NCBI GenBank assembly: GCA_038531745.1
Contig: JBCBBJ010000004.1
Location: 1 to 64,000, forward strand
Source: CALLPQ01 sp038531745
Lineage (GTDB): Bacteria > Pseudomonadota > Alphaproteobacteria > Caulobacterales > Parvularculaceae
Reading direction: 5' to 3'
DNA length: 64,000 nucleotides
Positions 55,652 to 64,000 of this stretch are shown in pieces. The stretch's first letter is position 1. Each line of letters opens with the position of its first letter. Position numbers and translations under genes: made by a program. The notes under the pieces were generated by a model. It was not told the DNA's origin. It did no database searches and was given only the letters and a program-made list of their open reading frames with translations.

Positions 55652-57013
55652 TCAGTTTGCCGCCTGTGTCAGCGCTTTAATACCGGAGGCGGTGCTTGGT
55701 GTGCGCAAGACATGTTCAAAGGCGGCCCAGCGGTCTTCGCCTTGGGCAACAGCGGCATCGATATAATCGCTAACAATCTCCTTACCCAGATTATAATTGA
55801 TCACATAACCGCGATAGGTCTCGGTGAAGGCGACGCTTTGTTCGGCCCGGTCACGGCTCATCAGATTGTACTTCATTGACATCACAATGGCTTCTTCGCG
55901 GGTGATATCCCCATCCAGATAGGCCCGTGCCACATGGTTGCGCGCATGAGAAAGCCGGGCGCGCAAGGCGTTCAGTGTCGCCAGCGTGTCGGCAGCGGCT
56001 GGGTCCAGACCAGCCAGAGGAAACAGCTTTTCGCGTTCAAAGGCGATTTTTTCATCGCCCGGAAAGGCAAGATCAATCCCATAATTGGCAGAGCCTTCGG
56101 CGGTAACTGACAAGGGGCTAAATAGGGGGTAGACGGCATATTCAATCCAGCCCTTCCCCTTCAGCACATCGTGTTCAAGGAGAACATTCCACGTATGGTG
56201 ACCGGGATAACCCTCATGACACCCAAGATCGACGGCGCGGTCGATGATGATGGGAAAGTCCGTATTCACCTGAATGAGGCTTTCAAAACCGCCTTGGTAC
56301 CAATTATACCCGCTCCAGGGTTTGTCAGTGACAAACTCTAAGCGAAAGGTTTCACCCGCAGGTAAATCATAATGGGTCAGTGTGCGGCGGCGGCATTCGG
56401 CAATGGCGGCGTCAAAAACGGTCTTCAGTTTCGCCTTGGGAATGGCGAGTGTTTCGCGAAATGCATCAACCCGGTCGGCAACGGTACCCGTACCGGGCAA
56501 TAATTGATCAATCTCAAACAAAACTTCATCGAATTGGATCAGGTTATAATCGGGTGCAACGGCATCATAGAGAAGCCGCGTTTCCTCATCAAACGGATAT
56601 AAATTACCGCGTGTCATCTCGATCCGGGTCATGGCGGCGACCACTTGCTTTTCCAACATGGTCCGCCGTTCCGTATCCACGTTGTCTGGTAAGCTACGCA
56701 GCTCATTCATTAAGCCCCGTGCATCAAGAAGTAATGTGGTCAGCGCGCGCGGGTTTGCTTTTGCCTCCGCCATCCAGGCTTCGGGGCCCTGATAGGCATC
56801 AACAAAATCTTTGTCATATTGGCCAATATTCAGGGCAAGTTTCACAAAGCGCTCGGCAATCTGATCGATAGGGGCGGCATTTGTGTCCGGTTCGGGCGGT
56901 TGGCTGGTGCCGTTCTTACGATTGCGATCCTCATCGCTGCCACACGCTGCCGCAATTACGATAAGCCCGATTACAAAAATGCTGATTATTGATCTGTATA
57001 ACGATTTTATCAT
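55652..57013 (-). CDS. DUF885 family lipoprotein, putative metallopeptidase
   Basis: The 453-residue protein has a lipoprotein signal (FVIGLIVIAAACG, Cys near residue 24), an Asn/Pro-rich linker, and a mostly helical domain. The key motif is CHEGYPGHHTW, the HEGxPGHH zinc-type motif of the DUF885 group, with a downstream SVTAEGSANYGIDLAF. The gene starts at the window's minus-strand base 57013 and lies 34 bp upstream of the PepSY gene. It is probably an exported peptidase; the substrate is unknown. Confidence 0.8.
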   Translation of the reverse strand: MIKSLYRSIISIFVIGLIVIAAACGSDEDRNRKNGTSQPPEPDTNAAPIDQIAERFVKLALNIGQYDKDFVDAYQGPEAWMAEAKANPRALTTLLLDARGLMNELRSLPDNVDTERRTMLEKQVVAAMTRIEMTRGNLYPFDEETRLLYDAVAPDYNLIQFDEVLFEIDQLLPGTGTVADRVDAFRETLAIPKAKLKTVFDAAIAECRRRTLTHYDLPAGETFRLEFVTDKPWSGYNWYQGGFESLIQVNTDFPIIIDRAVDLGCHEGYPGHHTWNVLLEHDVLKGKGWIEYAVYPLFSPLSVTAEGSANYGIDLAFPGDEKIAFEREKLFPLAGLDPAAADTLATLNALRARLSHARNHVARAYLDGDITREEAIVMSMKYNLMSRDRAEQSVAFTETYRGYVINYNLGKEIVSDYIDAAVAQGEDRWAAFEHVLRTPSTASGIKALTQAAN

Positions 57014-57085
57014 TCTACTCCACCATCAGGTTCACAGCGCTTTAGCATGCCCCAAGGCGCGGTGCAAAACCGATAAGGACGCAGC

Positions 57086-57118
57086 AAAAAGCCTCCAGCG
57101 CATTCGCGCCAGAGGCTT
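57086..57118 (-). terminator. Intrinsic terminator of the small beta-rich protein gene
   Basis: On the minus strand AGCCTC-TGGCGC, loop GAAT and GCGCTG-GAGGCT form a 12-bp stem with two G-T pairs, followed by TTTTT at 57086-57090. It sits 28 bp past the stop of the 98-residue gene. On the plus strand the following T-run is poor, so it works mainly for the minus-strand transcript. Confidence 0.8.
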
Positions 57119-57145
57119 TCTCGTTTGGTCAAAACTATAGCTGTC

Positions 57146-57442
57146 CTAGGCGGCGGCCCCGCTGAAGGTCGAAGCGCCAAATGCGCCCAGCTTGACGTCG
57201 CCGGCAATATTGTCGCCTTCGGTTTTGCCGGTAAAATCGAGGGTTACGGGCATGGGCGAGGTCACATTGGCCGACCAGGTCAATGTGTCACCGTCAACTT
57301 TGCCGTTCTGGATCTCAACGGTGCCCATGGCGCCGGACATATCACCGGTCAGGGTGTCGCCATCCTGCTTCAGGGTGAGCAGGGCGGTCTGGTCGCCCAT
57401 GGGGGTTTTGATCGAAATATTCCATTTGCCGTCAACAGCCAT
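57146..57442 (-). CDS. Small beta-rich cytoplasmic protein
   Basis: The 98-residue product reads as repeated beta-strands (WNISIKTPMGDQTALLTLKQ, LTGDMSGAMGTVEIQNGKVD, DTLTWSANVTSPMPVTLDF). This suggests a small calycin-like barrel. Such proteins of about 100 residues are widespread, but no function is established. No signal peptide is seen. The ATG follows CGCGAGGAAAAC, and a clear terminator closes the unit, so it is monocistronic. Confidence 0.7.
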   Translation of the reverse strand: MAVDGKWNISIKTPMGDQTALLTLKQDGDTLTGDMSGAMGTVEIQNGKVDGDTLTWSANVTSPMPVTLDFTGKTEGDNIAGDVKLGAFGASTFSGAAA

Positions 57443-57579
57443 GTTTTCCTCGCGGGTTTAGATCAGAATAGAGACAAAGCGCAGTGATAAACTGTCCAGT
57501 GTACCGTCGCCTTGTGCCCCGCACTCTAGCCATTCCGCCCCTAAGTGCAACCGGCTGCTGCAGGTGCACGCGCGTCGGA

Positions 57580-58626
57580 CTAGCCGGCAAATCCCTTGGG
57601 GTTTTGCGATTGCCACCGCCAATGGTCGGCACACATTTGTGCCAGTGTTTTTTCCGCTGTCCAATTCAAATGTGCTGCGGCGCGCCGGGCATCGGCGTAA
57701 TTTTCGGCAACGTCACCCGCCCGGCGCGGGGCAATTTGCGCGGCAATCTCGCGCCCGGCAGCCAGCGCAAAGGCGTCGCGTACCTCTTTGACCGAATAGC
57801 CAATCCCCGTGCCGAGATTAAACACATGGGCCCCGCCTTTTTTCTCCGCGCCAAGAAACTCCAGCGCGCGCAAATGGCCATGGGCGAGATCGCTCACATG
57901 GATATAATCGCGCACACCGGTACCGTCAGGGGTCGGATAATCGTCACCGAAAATCTCTAACGTCTCGCGCCGACCCACCGCGACCTGGGCAATATAGGGA
58001 AACAGATTATTGGGAATGTCATTCGGGTCTTCCCCGATCAGACCGCTGGGGTGCGCGCCCACCGGATTAAAATAGCGCAAATTACAAACCCGCCAGCGCG
58101 CATCGGCCCGGGCAAGATCGTTCAGCATTTGCTCGATCATCAACTTGGTATGGCCATAGGGATTGGTGGGTCCGGTGGCTCCCCTCTCGCTCACGGGGTT
58201 TGCATTGAGATCGCCATAGACCGTGGCCGAGGACGAAAAAACGAGATGGCGTGCACCAGCGGCTTCTAACCCCGCGATCAGGCCAAAGGTTGCATTGATG
58301 TTGGTCTGATAATACCGCACCGGCTCGGCGACGCTTTCGCCCACGGCTTTTAGTCCGGCAAGATGGATGGCGCCGGATGGCTGGAACGAACATATTGCAT
58401 CAATGATCTGTGTACGGTCTGCCGGGCTCGCCAAATCAGCCTCCACCAGGGTTAACCGGTCGGGGTCATTGACCCCGGTGATCTGGCGTACCCGGTTTAG
58501 ACTTTCCGGGTGCGAATTGGCAAAATTATCCACCACCATCAGGCTGTAGCCAGCCTCTATAAGGCTCACACACACATGGGAGCCGATATATCCAGCGCCG
58601 CCGGCAACGATAATTCGTTTATCCAT
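57580..58626 (-). CDS. galE: UDP-glucose 4-epimerase
   Basis: GalE interconverts UDP-glucose and UDP-galactose. The 348-residue short-chain-dehydrogenase-type protein shows the NAD motif VAGGAGYIGSHV, the serine/threonine site SSSATVYGD, the YxxxK pair in NPYGHTKLMIEQ, and RYFNPVGAHPSGLIGEDP. It lies 21 bp after glmS on the same strand; both feed UDP-sugar pools for envelope polysaccharide. Start ATG 58626 is clear. Confidence 0.94.
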   Translation of the reverse strand: MDKRIIVAGGAGYIGSHVCVSLIEAGYSLMVVDNFANSHPESLNRVRQITGVNDPDRLTLVEADLASPADRTQIIDAICSFQPSGAIHLAGLKAVGESVAEPVRYYQTNINATFGLIAGLEAAGARHLVFSSSATVYGDLNANPVSERGATGPTNPYGHTKLMIEQMLNDLARADARWRVCNLRYFNPVGAHPSGLIGEDPNDIPNNLFPYIAQVAVGRRETLEIFGDDYPTPDGTGVRDYIHVSDLAHGHLRALEFLGAEKKGGAHVFNLGTGIGYSVKEVRDAFALAAGREIAAQIAPRRAGDVAENYADARRAAAHLNWTAEKTLAQMCADHWRWQSQNPKGFAG

Positions 58627-58647
58627 GATCGTTCCTATTGGAAGTCG

Positions 58648-60486
58648 CTATTCGACCGTGACCGATTTCGCCAGATTGCGTGGCTGATCCACGTCGGTGC
58701 CTTTTGTGGTGGCGGTGAAATAAGCTAGCAGCTGGATCGGAATAACACTCACAAGCGGGGTCAATTGGGGGTGCGCCGCGGGCACCGCGATGGCCGACCA
58801 GACGCCGTCGCCCGCCTTGTCAATGCCAGCGCGGTCACTGATCAGCAGGGCCTTACCGTCCCGTGCCATTACCTCATGCATATTGGAGATTGTTTTTTCA
58901 AAATGCCGATCGCTGGGGGCGATAACAACAATTGGCAGGTCCTTTTCGATCAGGGCGATGGGCCCGTGTTTGAGTTCACCGGCGGGATAGCCCTCGGCGT
59001 GGATATAGGAGATTTCCTTAAGCTTAAGCGCGCCTTCCATGGCGAGCGGAAAGTTAATGCCACGCCCGATGTAAAGCACGTCCCGCGCCTCGGCGATGGA
59101 GCGGGCAATCTCTTCTATCCGATCACTGAGCTTTAGTGCCTCGTTCATCAGTCGCGGGAGCGCCAGCAGCCCCCGCACCAATTCGGTCTCCTGCGCGCTG
59201 CTAAGAACGCCGCGCTCGCGCCCCGTGGCAATGGCAATGGCGGCAAGGGCCACAAGCTGACACGTGAAAGCCTTGGTGGAGGCGACACCGATTTCAGGGC
59301 CCGCCGCCATAGGAAACATCACATCGGCCTCCCGGGCGATGGTTGATTCTGGCACATTGACAACCGCGGCAATCGCTTGGTCATGGGCCTTCGCGTCCCG
59401 CAAAGCGGCAAGGGTGTCTGCGGTTTCGCCCGATTGCGAAATAAACAGCGCCCCGCCGCCCGGTTTGTACGGCACGTCGCGATACCGCAACTCCGAGGCT
59501 ACATCCACTTCAACACTTAAGTTTGCCCATTCTTCAAACCAGTATTTGGCGATCAACCCTGCGAGATAGGCCGTGCCGCAGGCGGAAATCGTCAGCCTAT
59601 CAATCTTTGTGAACTCAATGGCGCTTTCGGGTAAGTGCAGGCTTTGGGTTTCCGGGTCCACATAGCGCGACAGGGTATGGGCAACAACTTCGGGTTGCTC
59701 ATGAATTTCCTTCGCCATGAAATGACGAAAGCCATCCTTGTCCACAAGCGCGTCGGTTGCCGCAGAGATTACACTGTTACGGGTTATCTGCTCGCCTTTT
59801 TCGTTAAAAATGGTAAGGCCACCGCGCCTGATCTCTGCATGGTCGCCATCGTGGAGATAGGTGACCTTGTTGGTGAAGGGGGCCAGAGCAAAAGCGTCCG
59901 AGCCCAGAAACATCTCGCCTTCGCGAGCCCCAACCCCGTGCCCGATCGCTAGGGGCGGGCCCTGACGCGCGCACAGGATCAAATCATCATCACCCTGAAC
60001 GATCACCGCCAGCGCAAAGGCGCCCCGCAGTTTGCTCAACGCCGCCACAAATGCCGCACGGGGGGTCAGATTTTGGGTATCCATCAGGTGGGTAATAAGC
60101 TGCGCACAAACCTCGGTATCGGTTTGCGAGGTGAATGTCACACCGGCATCCATCAGGGTACGGCGCACTTCCGCAAAATTCTCGATGATCCCATTATGGA
60201 CGAGCGCCAGCCGCGGTGTTGTATGCGGGTGGGCGTTTGCCTCGGTGACCCCGCCATGGGTTGCCCAGCGGGTATGGCCGATGCCCGTGCGGCCTTCCAG
60301 CGGCGCTTCGGCCAGCCGGTCTGCCAAGGCCGCGAGTTTGCCGACGGCACGCTGGCGTTCGATTTTGCCGTCGCGAATGACAGCGATGCCCGCACTGTCA
60401 TAGCCGCGATATTCAAGCCGTTTAAGCCCGTGCAGGATTGCCGGCGCGGAATCGCCAGACCCAAGAATACCGATAATCCCGCACAT
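58648..60486 (-). CDS. glmS: Glutamine-fructose-6-phosphate aminotransferase
   Basis: GlmS makes glucosamine-6-phosphate for peptidoglycan and lipopolysaccharide. The 612-residue protein has the catalytic Cys2 of the glutaminase domain (MCGIIGILGSGDSAP), YDSAGIAV, TRWATHGGVTEANAHPH, and two SIS sugar-isomerase domains (ISACGTAYLAGLIAKYW, FISQSGETADTLAAL). It ends in NLAKSVTVE, the family-typical C-terminus. Length is standard. glmU, often adjacent in alphaproteobacteria, is not in the window. Confidence 0.96.
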   Translation of the reverse strand: MCGIIGILGSGDSAPAILHGLKRLEYRGYDSAGIAVIRDGKIERQRAVGKLAALADRLAEAPLEGRTGIGHTRWATHGGVTEANAHPHTTPRLALVHNGIIENFAEVRRTLMDAGVTFTSQTDTEVCAQLITHLMDTQNLTPRAAFVAALSKLRGAFALAVIVQGDDDLILCARQGPPLAIGHGVGAREGEMFLGSDAFALAPFTNKVTYLHDGDHAEIRRGGLTIFNEKGEQITRNSVISAATDALVDKDGFRHFMAKEIHEQPEVVAHTLSRYVDPETQSLHLPESAIEFTKIDRLTISACGTAYLAGLIAKYWFEEWANLSVEVDVASELRYRDVPYKPGGGALFISQSGETADTLAALRDAKAHDQAIAAVVNVPESTIAREADVMFPMAAGPEIGVASTKAFTCQLVALAAIAIATGRERGVLSSAQETELVRGLLALPRLMNEALKLSDRIEEIARSIAEARDVLYIGRGINFPLAMEGALKLKEISYIHAEGYPAGELKHGPIALIEKDLPIVVIAPSDRHFEKTISNMHEVMARDGKALLISDRAGIDKAGDGVWSAIAVPAAHPQLTPLVSVIPIQLLAYFTATTKGTDVDQPRNLAKSVTVE

Positions 60487-60600
60487 AACTAACCATCCAT
60501 GGTGGGTTGATGATAACGCCGGGGACCAGCGTCCATTTCGCTATCTACGCGCTTGCCCGTAGGGATGCAATTTGCCGGCCGGTTATTCGTTACAGCCCCT

Positions 60601-62265
60601 CTATGCCGCCGAACGATGCGCCCGCGCTTTGACGATGAGATCGGCCGCTTTTTCGGCGATCATAATGGTGGGGGCATTGGTGTTGCCCGACACCAGCGCC
60701 GGCATGACGGAGGCATCAACAACCCGTAAACGATCAACGCCGCGCACGCATAAGGTTGGGTCGGTCACACTTGCCCCCGCCGGCCCCATGCGGCAGGTGC
60801 CCACCGGATGGTAAATCGTGTCGGCGCGATTGCGGATATCGGCAATCACGGCCTCATCACCGGCATTTTCGGGCAGGTAAAGCTGGCCGGTGCTCAAGGC
60901 TTTCAGGGCCGGTGCCTCGAACAACCGCTCCACATGGCGGGCGGCCTTGACCAACCGGTCGAGATCATCCTGATCGCTCAGAAAATTGGGGTCGATAGCC
61001 GGGGGCATATGGGGGTCGGGGCCGGCAAGACGCACGGTGCCCTCGCTCTTCGGGCGCAAGACGCACGCATGGCACGAAAAGCCGCCGCCGAAATGTTTCT
61101 TGCGGCCATGATCATCCACCAGCGCCGGCAAAAAGTGCAGCTGCACATCCGGGATGGCCTCGCCCGGATCGGTTTTGATAAACCCGCCAACTTCAGCCAG
61201 ATTAGACGTGAACGGACCATTGCCATCGCGCCGATAGGCGCGCAGCGACGGCAGGGCGCGTTTTACCATGGGCCAGTTAAGGCCAACCGCGTCCGGCGAT
61301 GCCGATGTGCGCAACAGGCAATAATCAAGATGGTCCTGCAGATGGCTGCCCACGGCGGGGTTATCGTGGTGGACGTCAATGGCTTGCTCGCGCAAATGGG
61401 TGCCCGGCCCGATGCCGGAGAGTTGCAACAGATGGGGCGATTGCAATGCACCGGCGCTCAGGATCACTTCCCCATCGGCAAAGACCGTGCGGGTTTCGCG
61501 GCCCTGCCGAAAACGCACACCCCGGGCCGCCCCATCTTGCAGCAGGATCTTTTCCGCGTGGGCATCGGTGATCACGCAAAGATTTGCGCGGCTGCGTACC
61601 GGTTCCAAATAGGCTTTTGCGGCGGAACAGCGTTTACCGTCCTTTTGCGTCACCTGATAAAATCCAAAGCCCTCGCCGGTGGGGCTATCAAGCGCGGGGC
61701 CGTTAAAGTCATCGACGATGGGCCATTGCAATTGGCGCGCGGCTTCCAAAAAGGCCTCGCAAAGCGGGTTCTTACTGCGCAGGTCAGCAACATTCAGGGG
61801 CCCACCGGTGCCGTGATAGGCATCGACGCCCCGTTCATTATTCTCGGCACGGACAAAATAAGGCAGAACATCGGCGTAGCCCCACCCCGGCGCGCCCATG
61901 GACGCCCACTTATCGTAATCGGTTTGGAACCCGCGGATATAAATCATCGCATTGATTGACGAAGAGCCACCCAGCACGCGGCCCCGCGGTTGATAGCCAA
62001 GCCGGTTATTCAAATGGCGTTGTGGCAGCGTATCGAACGACCAGTTTTCCTTGGCCTTGTCGCCCATAAACGCAAAGCCCACCGGCGCGTGGATCATAGG
62101 ATTTTTGTCGGCACCGCCCGCCTCCAGCAAACATACGCGGATTGCGGGGTCGGCGGTCAAGCGGTTGGCGAGCGTACACCCTGCGGACCCGGCGCCAATG
62201 ATCACATAGTCAAACCGGCCCGGGTGGGGGGTATCTGCGCGTGTTGCATCATGATTGGCACTCAT
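60601..62265 (-). CDS. GMC-family FAD oxidoreductase (alcohol/choline dehydrogenase type)
   Basis: The 554-residue protein shows the FAD dinucleotide motif IIGAGSAGCTLANRL, GMC signature 1 around PRGRVLGGSSSINAMIYIRG, signature 2 (SAGALQSPHLLQLSGIGP), and the active-site histidine in YHPVGTCRMGP. It ends ASVMPALVSGNTNAPTIMIA. It oxidises an alcohol; choline dehydrogenase (BetA) is the nearest well-known relative, but betaine genes are absent, so no symbol is given. The ATG at 62265 was chosen; an ATG seven codons earlier is possible. Confidence 0.88.
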   Translation of the reverse strand: MSANHDATRADTPHPGRFDYVIIGAGSAGCTLANRLTADPAIRVCLLEAGGADKNPMIHAPVGFAFMGDKAKENWSFDTLPQRHLNNRLGYQPRGRVLGGSSSINAMIYIRGFQTDYDKWASMGAPGWGYADVLPYFVRAENNERGVDAYHGTGGPLNVADLRSKNPLCEAFLEAARQLQWPIVDDFNGPALDSPTGEGFGFYQVTQKDGKRCSAAKAYLEPVRSRANLCVITDAHAEKILLQDGAARGVRFRQGRETRTVFADGEVILSAGALQSPHLLQLSGIGPGTHLREQAIDVHHDNPAVGSHLQDHLDYCLLRTSASPDAVGLNWPMVKRALPSLRAYRRDGNGPFTSNLAEVGGFIKTDPGEAIPDVQLHFLPALVDDHGRKKHFGGGFSCHACVLRPKSEGTVRLAGPDPHMPPAIDPNFLSDQDDLDRLVKAARHVERLFEAPALKALSTGQLYLPENAGDEAVIADIRNRADTIYHPVGTCRMGPAGASVTDPTLCVRGVDRLRVVDASVMPALVSGNTNAPTIMIAEKAADLIVKARAHRSAA

Positions 62266-62725
62266 TGCTGGCCCTTTCCCTACCAAAGCGCTCTCAAGCC
62301 TCGCGCGGCGCCACCGACCTGTCCAGCCTGGCGCGCAGCTTGGTCGTGCCTAAGTCTGATTTGACCGGGTGCAAGTCGCCAATGTCGGACATTTATAAAA
62401 ACCATAAGCGGCCGTTTGGAGCGATTTTAGGGCTCTCAAAATTTCTGAAATGAGTGCAAAAGCAAACATGAAAAATGCACTTCCAGCATATCAGCTATCG
62501 ACCCAGTTCCGGGCATAGGCTTTCGGGTGGTTCGTCGCTTCCGGTGCACGAACTTTCTGATCAACGATCAAAAGGCTTAGGGAAACCACCCGAGTCTGGG
62601 GGTCTCATCCATTTCGGTTTTCACTGGATTTCCGAAGTGTCCCGGGTACAAACGAGCATCATGTAACTGCGATAACAATGACCGGCGGCCGATAGCTGCT
62701 GCAGGATTAATATCAGGACAGTATC
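62266..62725. other. Intergenic region without a supported gene
   Basis: These 460 bp between a divergent GMC gene and the broken DUF5694-like gene contain only short frames with no protein character. I see no hairpin with a T-run and no repeat shared with the rest of the window. Promoters for both flanking genes must lie here. Confidence 0.55.
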
Positions 62726-63619
62726 ATGAGAAGCTTCATCCTATTTGTGGGCGCATTGGGTGCCTTGCTTTCAGCTCCGGCAGCCGCACACGAACCGGCT
62801 ATAGACTTTCGCGGTGTTGACGAGGCGCTGACGACCAAGCCAACCAAAGTCATGGTGGCGGGCTCGACGCATCTCGGCGGTAACGAGGCGGTTACGGCAG
62901 AAACACTTACACCATTGATTGACCGGCTCGCCACGTTTGCAGACTGGCCCGACGAACCATCGGGGCGCGCGCGCCGCAAGCTTGCATCGGCTTTCCTTGC
63001 AGCTGGGGAACCTTATTCGGCGCTCGTCCAGTGGTGGCGGCTTCCCGAAAAGGAGCGCAAGGCCGGTGATGGGCTTGGACCGGCATCAATCAAGGCGCTG
63101 GAACGTTATGCCAGCTCGATGAACGAAAATTCCTCGATTGCTGCCCGGCTTGCCGCCCAACTTGGTCTTGAGCGGGTTTACGCCGCTGATGATCACAGCT
63201 CTGATTTGGTGCTTGCTGATCATGGGGAGGCCTTATGAATCCGCATGGGGCAGATTTGGTCGAAAGCTCCTCCATCCTATCGCGAATCCTATGGGGCCGC
63301 AGAGGAGATGGTTGCCGATGGCCGCATCATTGAGGCCTATCAGTTCTATAATGACCCGGAAACGCAGATCATGGCAGTAAATAATGATTTTCGCGCTGCG
63401 ATCGGCGATGACCAGGCCGAGCGCTATGGGCGTATCTACAACAGCTGGTATCAGGTCCGGAACCTGCGCATGGTTTCGAACATCGTCGCTGCCACCGCCA
63501 ATGAGCCGGGCGCACGAGTATTGAGCGTGGTGGGAGCTTCACACAAGGTCTATTTCGAAGCCCTGCTAGACATGATGCACGATATCGAAGTGGTCAGTAC
63601 CGACACGATCCTGAAATAG
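62726..63619 (+). pseudogene. DUF5694/TraB-like secreted protein gene interrupted by TGA
   Basis: From ATG 62726 the frame encodes a signal peptide (SFILFVGALGALLSAPAAAH) and the start of a TraB/DUF5694-like domain (KVMVAGSTHLGGN). A TGA comes at 63236-63238. The same frame continues without shift (IRMGQIWSKAPPSYRESYGA) to 63619, ending VLSVVGASHKVYFEALLD and VVSTDTILK, the usual family end. A TGG-to-TGA change at one tryptophan codon would explain it. ATG 63245 could restart a 124-residue fragment. Pseudogene or sequencing error are the main options; no selenocysteine signal was looked for beyond the immediate downstream bases. Confidence 0.7.
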
Positions 63620-63887
63620 TGTAATCAGTTCATGAGGTCTCTTCTGGATGGAACGAGGCGGGGAACAATATCGCCTTGGCGCCGACACTATGTCCGCTTT
63701 CAACCTGCCGATATTAGACCTTCGCCATAGCCTACTATACCATCTGCTCTTTGGATCTCGGAGACGAAGGATGAGCGTCCTACTTTGGGCGATACTGTTG
63801 AAAAAGTCGGCGCTGATTTTGGTTGATCCCTGATCCGAGTTCCTACGGCGGCCTGTATCTACAGGGTGTTCGCTCCTGTTGCCCGCT

Positions 63888-64000
63888 CTAAGCGGCATTT
63901 TGGATAGGGAGAGACGGTTTCGGGGCGTATTTGGCGAGTTTTCTGAGGTTTTGGGTTGTTGCGGCGAGGAGAAATTCGTCATTGGCTCCAGTGGGGCCTC
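63888..64000 (-). CDS. C-terminal end of an IS transposase, cut by the window edge
   Basis: On the minus strand the last frame before the TAG at 63888-63890 reads GPTGANDEFLLAATTQNLRK followed by LAKYAPKPS. The LLAATTQNLRKLAK pattern is typical of the C-terminus of IS1182/IS5-like DDE transposases. The rest lies outside the window. The element's end is probably within 63780-63888, where TGTTGAAAAAGTCGG could be near an inverted terminal repeat, but the boundary cannot be fixed from one end. No gene is supported between 63620 and 63887. Confidence 0.65.
   Translation of the reverse strand, partial: GPTGANDEFLLAATTQNLRKLAKYAPKPSLPIQNAA

Noticed and set aside
62475..62666. 63-codon frame upstream of the DUF5694-like gene
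   Set aside because: No ribosome-binding site or recognisable sequence; treated as chance.
63230..63250. Selenocysteine or programmed readthrough at the TGA of the DUF5694-like gene
   Set aside because: No selenoprotein family is known here and no clear stem-loop is seen right after the TGA; a simple nonsense change explains it.
1..64000. tRNA, rRNA, CRISPR arrays or a prophage
   Set aside because: Scanning for T-loop words, rRNA blocks, spaced direct repeats and phage-type genes gave nothing supportable.

Overview
This is a chromosomal window from an alphaproteobacterium. The gene order lysC-ptsP on one side of a RodZ-like gene, then ispG-prfA-prmC-DUF4167-clpB, is typical of that class. 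So are the DUF4167 and DUF1036 proteins, the pyrimidine 5'-nucleotidase/dapD pair, and a serC leader RNA ahead of serC-serA. A CtrA-type TTAA-N7-TTAAC site and UbiG agree with this. I cannot name a genus. Coding density is high, no rRNA, tRNA or CRISPR was seen, and most genes are housekeeping.

Layout. 1-9.4 kb: the tail of an unidentified gene, a dispersed repeat, an ABC exporter, a NifU-like scaffold, a DoxX-like protein, a MATE pump overlapping priA, a DUF1036/peptidoglycan-binding protein and a nucleotidase. 9.4-14.6 kb: dapD, a tiny entericidin-like lipoprotein gene, two alpha/beta hydrolases, a CoxE-type VWA protein and tpiA. 14.6-17 kb: a less stable patch where two degenerate MITE-like elements flank a BAAT-family hydrolase gene with an in-frame stop. 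17-24.7 kb: an RND efflux pair, a HAD-like protein lacking its nucleophile, a VOC protein, an MBL-fold lipoprotein and a low-G+C orphan. 24.7-28.7 kb: an FMN riboswitch driving ribD-ribE-ribB-ribH-folE. 28.7-36.3 kb: two small genes, clpB with a very good sigma-32 promoter, DUF4167, prmC, prfA and ispG. 36.4-39.4 kb: two divergent genes for RodZ-like proteins with TonB-type C-termini, sharing one control region that holds the CtrA-type site. 39.4-47.2 kb: a second copy of the dispersed repeat, ptsP, lysC, ubiG, a saccharopine-dehydrogenase-like gene, MAPEG and an M48 protease. 47.4-54.8 kb: a polytopic membrane protein, serC-serA, ald, a secreted orphan and ilvA. 54.8-64 kb: a PepSY protein, a DUF885 protein, a small beta-rich protein, galE, glmS, a GMC oxidoreductase, a DUF5694-like gene broken by TGA, and the end of an IS transposase at the window edge.

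The most unusual items are: the divergent HTH_25-TM-TonB_C pair at the rodZ locus; PriA that has lost exactly the ligands of its second zinc site; folE joined to an FMN-riboswitch riboflavin operon; a HAD protein with Gly and Ile replacing both motif-I aspartates; and the MITE-like elements around an interrupted gene. All calls come from reading the sequence; no database search was run.
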